A DNA stretch of 64,000 nucleotides from Orobanche coerulescens (Eukaryota > Streptophyta > Magnoliopsida > Lamiales > Orobanchaceae). The notes beneath the pieces were generated by a model that saw only the letters and a list, made by a program, of their open reading frames with translations, searched no databases and had not been told where the DNA came from. This document shows, one piece after another, positions 22,070 through 33,234 of this stretch. Position 1 is the first letter of the stretch; each line of letters opens with the position of its first letter. A program made the position numbers and the translations under genes. Location: NCBI GenBank assembly GCA_033398695.1, contig CM065805.1:167625787-167689786 (forward strand), written 5' to 3'.

Positions 22070-24665
22070 GTCAATTTAGTAGTTTCCTACTAAAATCTCA
22101 AATCAAATAATTTTTTTTGTTTTGAAAATTTGGCAATATCACTCCATTAGATATATCTTGACATCTGTATAGTTGGATCATCGAGAAATACTTTCTAAAA
22201 AATCAAAACGAAAATCCAAGACAAAGCACTAGTTACAAGTATTAGTCAATTTAGTAGTGGTTTGCTAAGATACCAAACCAAATTAATTTTTTGAAAGTTT
22301 GGGAATATCACACAATTAGGTATATGTTAACATCCGTACGGTTGGACCGTCTAGAAATATTTTTACGAAAATAGAAACAATAATCCGTGAAAAGCACTAG
22401 TTAATGTACTAGTTCATTTAGTAGTGGTTTGCTAAGATCTCAAATCAAATTAATTTTTTATTTTTTGAAAATTTGGGAACATCACTCAATTAGATATATC
22501 TTGATATTTGTACGGTTGGATCGTTGATAAATATTTTAAAAACATAAAAACAATAATCCGGGACAAAGCACTAGTTACTAGTACTAGTCAATTTAGTAGT
22601 GGTTTGCTAAGATTTCTAACCAAATTAATTTCTTATTTTTTGAAAATTTGGTAACATCACTCAATTACATATATCTTGACATCTGTACGGTCGGATCATC
22701 GATAAATATTTTTAAAAAAATAGAAACAATAATCAGTGAAAAGCACTAGTTAATGTACTAGTCAATTTAGTAGTGGTTTGGTAAGATTTCAAATCAAATT
22801 AATTTTTTATTTTTTGAAAATTTGGGACCATCATTCAGTTAGATATATCTTGACATCCGTACGGTTGGATCGTCGATAAATATTTTTTAAAAAATAGAAA
22901 CAATAATCCGTGAAAAGCACTAGTTACTAGTACTGTCAATTTGGTAGTGGTTTGCTAAGATCTCAAACCAAGTTAATTTTTTATTTTTTGAAAATTTAAG
23001 AACATCACTCAATTAGATATATCTTGACATCCATACGGTTGGATCATCGACAAATATTTTTTAAAAAATAGAAGCAATAATCCGTGAAAAGCACTAGTTA
23101 CTAGTACTGGTCAATTTAGTAGTAACATCTCAAACCAAATTAATTTTTTATTTTTTGAAAATTTGGGAACATCACTCAATTAGATATATCTTTACATTCG
23201 TACGGTTGGATAGTCGATAAATATTTTTAGGAAAATAGAAACAATAATCCGTGACAAAGCACTAGTTACTAGTACTAGTTAATTTAGTAGTAGTTTACTA
23301 AGATCTCTAACCAAATTAATTTTTTATTTTTTAAAAATTTGCTAATATCACTCAATTACATATATCTTGACATCCGTACGGTCGGATCATCGATAAACAT
23401 TTTTAAAAAATAGAAACAATAATCAGTGAAAAGCACTAGTTAATGTACTAGTCAATTTAGTAGTTGTTTGGTAAGATCTCAAATCAAATTAATTTTTTAT
23501 TTCTTGAAAATTTGGGAACATCGCTCAGTTAGATATATCTTGACATCCGTACGGTTGGATCGTCGATAAATATTTTTAAAAAGTAGAAACAATAATCCGT
23601 GAAAAGCACTAGTTACTAATACTGTCAATTTAGTAGTGATTTGCTAAGATCTCAAACCAAGTTAATTTTTTATTTTTTAAAAATTTTGGAACATCACTCA
23701 ATTAGATATATCTTGACATCCGTACGGTTGGATCTTCTATAAATATTTTTAGGAAAATAGAATTAATAATCCGTGAAAAGCACTAGTTAATGTACTAGTC
23801 AATTTAGTGGTGGTTTGCTAAGATCTCAAACCAAATTAATTTTTTATTTTTTTAAAATTTGAAAACATCACTCAATTATATATATATTGACATTCGTACG
23901 GTTGGATCGTCGATAAATATTTTTACGAAAATAGAAACAATAATTCGGGATAAAACACTAGTTACTAGTACTAGTCAATTTAGTAGTGGTTTGCTAAGAT
24001 CTCTAACCAAATTAATTTTTTATTTTTTGAAAATTTGGGAACATCACTCAATTACATATATCTTGACATCCGTACGGTTGGCTCGTCTATAAATATTTTT
24101 AGGAAAATAGAAACAATAATCCGTGAAAAGCACTAGTTAGTGTACTAGTCAATTTAGTGATGGTTTGCTAAGATCTCAAACTAAAATAATTTTTTATTTT
24201 TTGAAATTTTGGGAACATCACTCAATTAGATATATCTTAATATTCGTACGGTTGGATCGTCGATAAATATTTTAAAAACATAGAAACAATAATTCAGGAC
24301 AAAGCACTAGTTACTAGTACTAGTCAATTTAGTAGTGGTTTGCTAAGATCTCTAACCAAATTAATTTTTTATTTTTTTAAAATTTGAGAACATCTCTCAA
24401 TTACATATATCTTGACCTCTGTACGGTTGGATGATCGATAAATATTTTTTAAAAAAATAGAAACAATGATCCATGAAAAGCACTAGTTACTAGTACTAGT
24501 CAATTTAGTAGTGGTTTGCTAAGATATCAAACCAAATTAATTTTTTAGTTTTTCAAAATTTGGGAACATCACTCAATTAGATATATGTTGACATCTGTAC
24601 GGTTGAATTGTCGATAAATATTTTTGCAAAATATAAATAAAAATCCATGAAAAGCACTAGTTATA
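22070..24665. repeat. ~173-bp AT-rich tandem repeat, about 15 copies
   Basis: About 15 head-to-tail copies of a 168-177-bp unit are present. Landmarks recurring once per unit are AAGCACTAGTTA (near 22228, 22395, 22567, 22743, 22916, 23091, 23260, 23435, 23607, 23778, 24127, 24304, 24479 and 24653), GGTTTGCTAAGAT, ATCACTCAATTA and GTACGGTTGGATCGTCGATA. Two unit types alternate in part: CTAGTTACTAGTACTAG and CTAGTTAATGTACTAG. It lies inside the CACTA left arm. Confidence 0.92.
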
Positions 24666-25559
24666 ATTGATATAATTTGAAATAGGTGCAACATGAAAGA
24701 ATAAATAAAAATAAAATACAATTGTCTAAATGAGTAGTTTTAATTGTAACACCCCCAAAACCGACCAGGAATATTACAGCGCCGTGGGCCCCATATTGGA
24801 ACCCACAAGGCTAAAATCATTTTCACAAACGTTTAAAAATGTCAAAAAGCCCTTTGAAAGTACACACACACGCAGCGGATAAAGACATAATTAATTACAT
24901 TTGCAGCGGAATTAGAAAACCAGAAAAGAATACACAGTCCCAACAACTACGCTATAGCCAGTATCACCGGAAAGCTCATCCCTTCACGACCGCTACTAGC
25001 TCGAACTCCGAGTACCTAAAAGATAAAGCCCACGACGGGGTCAGCCATAATACTCAACAATGATAACGATCACATCACAAAAACAATTACATATCAATGT
25101 AATCTACAGAGTAAGAACATTCCCAATGTATTTTACCGAAGTAACCTTACCAACCTGTCATGACCATAACAATCAATTCTTACCATATCCCACGCCTCGT
25201 GTCCTTAATTAATGAACGAATTCAAGGTAATCACCCGTATCCGAAATGATACCAAAATTCCCAAACTTATCATATCTCAATATAGAATGATCTGGCCAAG
25301 ACTAACTCTATCGGCTGGGTCGCGCAATCAGGTCCCAATACTGATAGAAACTGATGTCACATGGCACACCTGTAACCCAACTGTTCCGAGACAATAGCAA
25401 GTCCCGAATATCAATACAAAGCATGAATGCTCACACAATCAATAATGATAAACAATCGATGCATCACAATGGAAATATCAATGACATGATATTTCCACGC
25501 AAGATCGACAAAGGATCAACCACGGACGAGAATACCATGATCTGGTAACTCCAACAAGA

Positions 25560-25790
25560 TCAACGAAGGATCAATAACCGAGAATACCGACGACACGGTG
25601 AGGATCAATGAAGAATCAATAACCGAGAATACCGACGACACGGTAAGGATCAATAAAGAATCAATAACCGAGAATACCGACGACACGGTAAGGATCAATA
25701 GAGAATCAATAACCGAGAATACCGACGACACGGTAAGGATCAATGGAGAATCAATAACCGAGAATACCGACGACACGGTAAACTCTAACA
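25560..25790. repeat. 45-bp tandem repeat inside LTR A
   Basis: About five units of the type GGATCAATAAAGAATCAATAACCGAGAATACCGACGACACGGTA are present, described here by their key words AATACCGACGACACGGT and GAATCAATAACCGAG. Since 45 is a multiple of three, they stay open in both directions and produce repetitive false ORFs. A second copy lies at 30118-30348 in LTR B. More diverged units extend to about 26080. Confidence 0.85.
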
Positions 25791-28140
25791 AGGTCAATAA
25801 GGACCAACAACTGGGAATACCAACGATGCGGTAAATTCCAACAAGAGCAATAAGGAATCGACAACCGAGAATACCGACGACACGGTAAACTCCAATAACA
25901 TCAATCAAGGACTAATAACCAAGAATACCAACAGTGAGACAACTCCCAAACGGAATCAATAAGGATCAATAACGAACGAGATTACCAATGATAGGGCAAA
26001 CTCCAAACGAGATTAATAAAGGATCGATATCAATGAGTTGACCATCGATATGGTAACTCCGAACGAGATTAGTAAAGGTTCAACGGCGACAGATACACGA
26101 GAGAATGAAATCGTCCACCATATACAAATTATATATACAGGGTTTCAAAGACAACCCGAATATCGAACAGACCCAATTATACATGGACTGTGAACGACCA
26201 ATCAATAAGACTCAAGATGGACGTCACGATACATTCGATCCGGACATGTGTCCGTGTACAAGCCAACCACGGGTATTGATCAATACACGCCTGGTCTCGT
26301 ACCTAATCAGCCTCACGAAGTACGTCTCGTGTGCACGGTTCAATATGAGGTCGAAACCAACACATGCTACACGTGCCCGTCCCGAAAATCCTACACATGA
26401 ACGATCAGAACGTATCTGACTCCAGATATGCCACAATACAACATGACAACAGATCTCGAAGAAACGCATATCCAACAAGGATCAGAAGATTTTCCAAGAG
26501 GGCAACAATAACTCGATCATGAAAGACCGACACGACCACACTGTCGTATTCCGTCAGACAGTAGTCCACAGCATGCTCAACAATGCATATAATAATAGAA
26601 TATAAACTCCCAAGGCAGCAGCCAAGGGTCACGGAAGCATCTACTCACGAATACTCCGGACAATATCACATAAACTCCCAAGGCAAAGAAATGAGGGTCA
26701 CGGAAGCATCTACTCAGGAATACTCCGGACATAGGTGCCATTTAGGTCTTATCCCCTAACACATTTCCATTCGGGTACCATACAGGTTTTATCCCCAACA
26801 CATCGGCCCCACAGATGACGGCTCAAGAAAGAGCACTTCACAAAACGTAACAAACAATGGTGCACATCACCGCATGGAATATCAACACACACATGCAATA
26901 ATGCAACATGATGATTATCATAATCTAACAATATTAATTTACCTCAATCTGGAGACTCTAACCTTTCCACGACCAACCGTCGTGAACGAATACACGGTTT
27001 ATCCGACAATCCAAAATGATGTACAGTCCATAACAAATACCCAACCACCACCCCGAGTTCAACATCGACACGATAACTAACCTTGATATCCAACTTGTCA
27101 TGCAATAGACCAAATTATAGTTCACGTTCCCATTTCCATTAGACATCCTTAAAATCATATACATTATGATTTATCTTAGTCCAAAAATACCATACATACC
27201 ACCAATCCGACAATTCATATATTCCATAATACCATTGCTATATGAATCATAAATGAAATGAAAATGAAATCATTTATTAACATTATGAACTGAGCAAGCA
27301 TAACTTGCCTCGATACCAATTCGATGAAGTTATTACTAGTCCCGTCGTCTTCATCTACAAGCTCCGCAGCCCCGACTCACCGCAGCACAACGGTTAATAT
27401 CAACGATCATCTAACGCAACCTAATACAATAATCAATCAATGATACGTTCGATAACAATCAACAACCGGTATAATCGACCAATCAAACTCAACGGTATCT
27501 CGATCATACGAAATCAAACCATATCAACTCTTATCAATACGAATACAAGCCGAATTTCGATAATCAATAGTTCTATCAACGTCTACAACATTCTTGGTTC
27601 CAACTTAAATCTTAAATTCGGATTTACACGGCTCATTCTTGCAAATTCATAGGAATACAATTACCGGCTATCATCATGAATAATCATATACCAAAATTAA
27701 CCGTAATCCTTACAATTTACGGACATATATTATTCAAGAATTCTTCAAGAACATGAATTAGTCCATAATCATATTTGAAGCTAACAAAACGACGTAATTG
27801 GATGTGTTCTAACATCTAATCATCATCTAATCCATAATCCAAGGCATGTATCATTTTGTTCTTCAATATACGATTCATATAATCTCAAAATCATAACATC
27901 AACACTAACATCAAAATCCGAATTCAAGGAGTAGAGTTCATCAACATACCTTTTGAAGATGAATAACACAATCAAACATTTCCAAAACTCCAAGAACTCC
28001 AAGTTTCAAGCTTCCAATCATCCTTATCAAAGTCTTAACAAGGGTATGAGGGTCTGAAATGGGTTTGAGAGTGAAGAGGGACGATTAGGGAAGGAGGAAA
28101 TGTGTTTACTTACGTGAGGAAATGAAAGTCCCGTCCTTAT

Positions 28141-28557
28141 TTTATAAACTGTGCATCTCGTTACGTACGTTAAGTTCCAACATTAACGTACGTAAGGACT
28201 CTAACGTACGCTATATGTCCTATATAGCGTACGTAATCGCCATCCAGGGTAACTGTACTATTTTGCACCTTGCGTTACGTACGTAATACCATCACCATAG
28301 CGTACGTAATGTAGCAGTTGACTTGCTACAGTATCAACCCATATTACGTACGTAATATGCCATGCATAGCGTACGTAATGCCGAAGTTGACTCGCCTGTC
28401 CACATCCTGCGCCGAAAGCAGCCAACACCGGGTCCCACCTGCCGACCACGGCTCGATCCTATCTGAATCCCTTCTTAACGTACGTAATGTACATTCCTTA
28501 ACGTACGTTAATTCTGCTTGCTTACGTACGTAAGTCTCCTTACATAGCGTACGTAAT
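28141..28557 (-). promoter_or_regulatory. Array of TTACGTACGTAA palindromes and TATA word
   Basis: About 12 copies of TTACGTACGTAA, TAACGTACGTTA or AGCGTACGTAA-type words lie at 28161-28557. On the minus strand they lie just upstream of TTTATAAA (28141-28148). The same architecture is seen in the other chromovirus-type LTRs here with different words. The copies in LTR B (50541-50937) and in the duplicate (62681-63068) are partly shortened to ACGTCGT. Confidence 0.82.
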
Positions 28558-28919
28558 GGCTTTCATACTTAGCCATTTCTGCCCCTGTCTGACATCTCAA
28601 TATACTGAATACGTACACGCGACATACTGAATACATATGCTCATTCCGATATCATTCTCATACGATACTTCTGATGCACGATACCTCGAATACAACTGTC
28701 GACCAAGTAGGGCAATCATACAAATACTCATACGGTATATCCGATATCGAAATCACATCAAGCATGTAATATCCTAGAATCAAAATAACCTCGATATACA
28801 TACTGGCACGGCTGTCACGGTTTACAAAATTATCCCCTCATATCGTGTCGGTCCCACTGCATAAGACATCCCGTATAAAATAATGCGAAAAATCCATAGT
28901 GAAATTCTAGGATATTACA

Positions 28920-29305
28920 TATACACCCACTTAAATAAGTTTCGTCCTCGAAACTCAACACTGTCATAATCGTATCTCAATCCCGAAATATCTCAAAATC
29001 ACGACACCATACTCAAGTAATCATCATCAAATCAAATAATCAAGAACATACTTACAGTCCGTGAAGTCGATGATCTTCCGTGATACCAAAGATACGACTC
29101 CCATACAAAGTCTCAACACACTAACAACACACCGACATCGCAAATACAAAGAATTTGAAAATATTTAAAAATTTTGAAACCTCCAAAATCGGTTTGACTC
29201 AAAAGTCGAAAATCATTTCCAAAAGTCACGCTACTACCGCACTCTAGAGAGCCACATAACACACACGCCCGGTTTTACGAAACCTAAGCTCCGATACCAT
29301 TTTCT
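28920..29305 (-). other. 386-bp internal region with PPT and primer site
   Basis: At the low-coordinate end, reading on the minus strand, AAGTGGGTGTAT precedes the 3' LTR as a weak polypurine tract, with the CGAGGACGAAACTT word beside it that is usual at the end of chromovirus pol. At the other end TGGTATCGGAGC (minus strand, 29289-29300) is the iMet-type primer site, six bases from LTR B. The 350 bp between have no ORF. Confidence 0.85.
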
Positions 29306-31535
29306 CGTAACACCCCAAAACCGACCAGAATATTACAAACACTGGGCCCCATATTGGAACCCACAAGGCTAAAATCATTTTCACAATCGTTTAAAAATGT
29401 CAAAAAGCCCTTTGAAAGTACACACACACGCAATGGATAAAGACATAATTAATTACATTTGCAGCGGAATTAGAAAACCAGAAAAGAATACACAGTCCCA
29501 ACAACTACGCTATAGCCAGTATCACCGGAAAGCTCATCCCTCCACGACCGCTACTAGCTCGAACTCCGAGTACCTAAAAGATAAAGCCCACGACGGGGTC
29601 AGCCATAATACTCAACAATGATAACGATCACATCACAAAAACAATTACATATCAATGTAATCTACAGAGTAAGAACATTCCCAATGTATTTTACCGAAGT
29701 AACCTTACCAACCTGTCATGACCATAACAATCAATTCTTACCATATCCCACGCCTCGTGTCCTTAATTAATGAACGAATTCAAGGTAATCACCCGTATCC
29801 GAAATGATACCAAAATTCCCAAACTTATCATATCTCAATATAGAATGATCTGGCCAAGACTAACTCTATCGGCTGGGTCGCGCAATCAGGTCCCAATACT
29901 GATAGAAACTGATGTCACATGGCACACCTGTAACCCAACTGTTCCGAGACAATAGCAAGTCCCGAATATCAATACAAAGCATGAATGCTCACACAATCAA
30001 TAATGATAAACAATCGATGCATCACAACGGAAATATCAATGACATGATATTTCCACGCAAGATCGACAAAGGATCAACCACGGACGAGAATACCATGATC
30101 TGGTAACTCCAACAAGATCAACGAAGGATCAATAACCGAGAATACCGACGACACGGTGAGGATCAATGAAGAATCAATAACCGAGAATACCGACGACACG
30201 GTAAGGATCAATAAAGAATCAATAACCGAGAATACCGACGACACGGTAAGGATCAATAGAGAATCAATAACCGAGAATACCGACGACACGGTAAGGATCA
30301 ATGGAGAATCAATAACCGAGAATACCGACGACACGGTAAACTCTAACAAGGTCAATAAGGACCAACAACTGGGAATACCAACGATGCGGTAAATTCCAAC
30401 AAGAGCAATAAGGAATCGACAACCGAGAATACCGACGACACGGTAAACTCCAATAACATCAATCAAGGACTAATAACCAAGAATACCAACGGTGAGACAA
30501 CTCCCAAACGGAATCAATAAGGATCAATAACGAACGAGATTACCAATGATAGGGCAAACTCCAAACGAGATTAATAAAGGATCGATATCAATGAGTTGAC
30601 CATCGATATGGTAACTCCGAACAAGATTAGTAAAGGTTCAACGGCGACAGATACACGAGAGAATGAAATCGTCCACCATATACAAATCATATATACAGGG
30701 TTTCAAAGACAACCCGAATATCGAACAGACCCAATTATACATGGACTGTGAACGACCAATCAATAAGACTCAAGATGGACGTCACGATACGCTCGATCCG
30801 GACATGTGTCTGTGTACAAGCCAACCACGGGTATTGATCAATACACGCCTGGTCTCGTACCTAATCAGCCTCACGAAGTACGTCTCTTGTGCACGGTTCA
30901 ATATGAGGTCGAAACCAACACATGCTACACGTGCCCGTCCCGAAAATCCTACACATGAACGATCAGAACGTATCTGACTCCAGATATGCCACAATACAAC
31001 ATGACAAGAGATCTCGAAGAAACGCATATCCAACAAGGATCAGAAGATTTTCCAAGAGGGCAACAATAACTCGATCATGAAAGACCGACACGACCACAAT
31101 GTCGTATTCCGTCGACAAGAGTCCACAAAGATGCTCAACAATGCATATAATAATAGCATATAAACTCCCAAGGCAAAGAACAAGGGTCACGAAGCATCTA
31201 CTCAGAATACTCCTGACAATATCACATAAACTCCCAAGGCAAGGTAGAGGGTCCCCAAGCATCTACTCAGGAATACTCCGGACATAGGTGCCATTTAGGT
31301 CTTATCCCCTAACACATTTCCATTCGGGTACCATACAGGTTTTATCCCCAACACATCGGCCCCACAGATTACGGCTCAAGAAAGAGCACTTCACAAAACG
31401 TAACAAACAATGGTGCACATCACCGCATGGAATATCAACACACACATGCAATAATACAACATGATGATTATCATAATCTAACAATATTAATTTACCTCAA
31501 TCTGGAGACGCTAACCTTTCCACGACCAACCGTCC
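29306..31535 (-). mobile_element. LTR B of the large-LTR element, first part
   Basis: This copies 24745-26991 of LTR A, including the 45-bp repeats (30118-30348). Its terminal base pair is changed (CG in place of TG at 29306). It stops where the SIRE-like copia enters; the last five bases CGTCC (31531-31535) are the copia target duplication. The uninterrupted sequence is seen in LTR A at 26980-27000. Confidence 0.9.
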
Positions 31536-32706
31536 TGTTGGCCACTTAAGTATACTGGATACAGTTTGGAAAATCGTTTAAACAACAAACTGTATGGAAT
31601 CTAAATCTGAGTGCGTAGCGGAAGTCTTGGATACAGTTAGTTGCCGTGGATACAGCAACGACGTATTAGGTGTATACTTAATATATCACGCTTATTTCAA
31701 ACAAGAAAAGGTAAGGTAAATAACACGGTAATTTAAGTTGTTCGAGGTAAACCCCTCTACGTCCACCGGTCCTCCACACAGAGTAAAAGTTTATTATATA
31801 ATTCTGCGTACACAACTACGTAATTATAAACAAACCTATCCTTGTATCGTTCACACAGATTGATACAAAGAATGTCGCTTTCAACCGTTCACACAGATTG
31901 GTTAAAGCTTCCTTCTTGACTAGCTTCTTCACACACAGTTCCAAAGCTTCGTCCTTATTCGTCCCACACAGGTCAGAATAACTTGTTGAGTTAACACAGA
32001 GATCGGTTTTTACACAGAGGGAAAAGGTAGGTAAACAGGTAAGAACAGCTGATTTGAATATAAAGATCTTGAGATGATGATAGTCGTTCTTGATGTTGAG
32101 CACTGTATATCTCTTTCGTTCTAACTAGCAGTATGCTTTGGAGATATGTTTGCTCAGATGATAACTTTGATAGCTTGAGTATTAGGTTACTTGGGTTCGT
32201 TCAGTTGTCTGGTTGGTTGGTTGGTGGTTGATCTTCAATGTCTTCAAGGATATATATAGCCTCTGAAGAAAGTATCCGTTGAGATGTCCGTTTGAATAAG
32301 ATTTCCTTCAACGGGAATATGACATGATCCGGATTTCATGATTCTCAAGATTCGAAGATCGACGTATTTAAATACTTTATCCTTGAGTATTTAAATACTT
32401 CTTTGTTCAACGGGACTTGACTTGTGTTCTTTCTTGTCCTTTTGTGAATCAGATGGAAGATGATCGTATTTAGAGCATCGAGACAGCTTCCATACTTGAT
32501 CTTTTACAAGTCTTCTTGCATCTTGACGAGCTTCACCGATGCCGATTCGAGGCGTGTTTTCGATATAGGATAAAGCCTTGAAGCCTCGATACGCTTCTTA
32601 TCGTATATTTGGCATATATGTCAAAACCTTCTCAATAACAAATAACGATTGATACAGGATCGGGTATCCCTACTGATTCGATCTGAGGTGATTGTTTTTC
32701 CCAACA
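31536..32706 (-). mobile_element. 3' LTR of the SIRE-like element
   Basis: 1171 bp. The plus strand shows TGTTGGCCACTTAAG at the left edge and GTTTTTCCCAACA at the right. Next to it (32707-32722) the minus strand has CAAAAGGGAAAT, the polypurine tract. Compared with the 5' LTR it differs mostly at CG and CAG/CTG sites and in small indels. Confidence 0.9.
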
Positions 32707-33234
32707 ATTTCCCTTTTGACAATTTGCCAAGACTAACTTACTTCAACTCTTCGAGTCTTCTTGATGATGCCAAAACCTTCTTCATGAAGCATTCTTCTTC
32801 GATGACTTCGGCATTTCTTGGTCTTTTGTCAATAGGTCCGACTTAGTGACTTAGTCTACAATAATGAACCGCTCGCAGCATGTTCGATACTGATTTGAGA
32901 TTTATTACAACTTAAGCTTATGATTGCGCGAGCACAATCTTACAATGTATTCTAAGTTTACAATCAAACTATGAACTGTTCGTAGACTAGTTCGCATGCC
33001 TTATTTTTCAATCAAGTTTGTCTAACTTGAGATTCCTATCAAACAATTTTAAGTAATCATACATAAACACAAGATTACGAGTTGTAATCTTTCAAGACAA
33101 ACAAACTATTTTATTGATATTCAAAATGATTGAGTACAAAGTTTGTCAAGAATAGAAATTACAAAAACAAAAATAATATACATAAATTTCATCTCCTCAT
33201 CTATAATCCGCATGCCTCCATGGTCTCTTTCTGG

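Larger units (their letters stand above)
24745..28919 (-). mobile_element. LTR A of the large-LTR element (3' LTR)
   Basis: On the minus strand it begins TGTAATATCCTAGAA (28919) and ends GGGGGTGTTACA (24745). It contains the palindrome array 28161-28557, a TATA word at 28141-28148, 45-bp tandem repeats at 25560-25790 and no real gene. It is nearly identical to the other copy (only scattered differences seen in 24841-26700 against 29398-31250), which points to a recent insertion. Confidence 0.9.

Noticed and set aside
25516..25908. 130-residue hydrophobic minus-strand ORF (also at 30074-30466)
   Set aside because: Product of the 45-bp tandem repeat, open in several frames by arithmetic, with no start context or homology.
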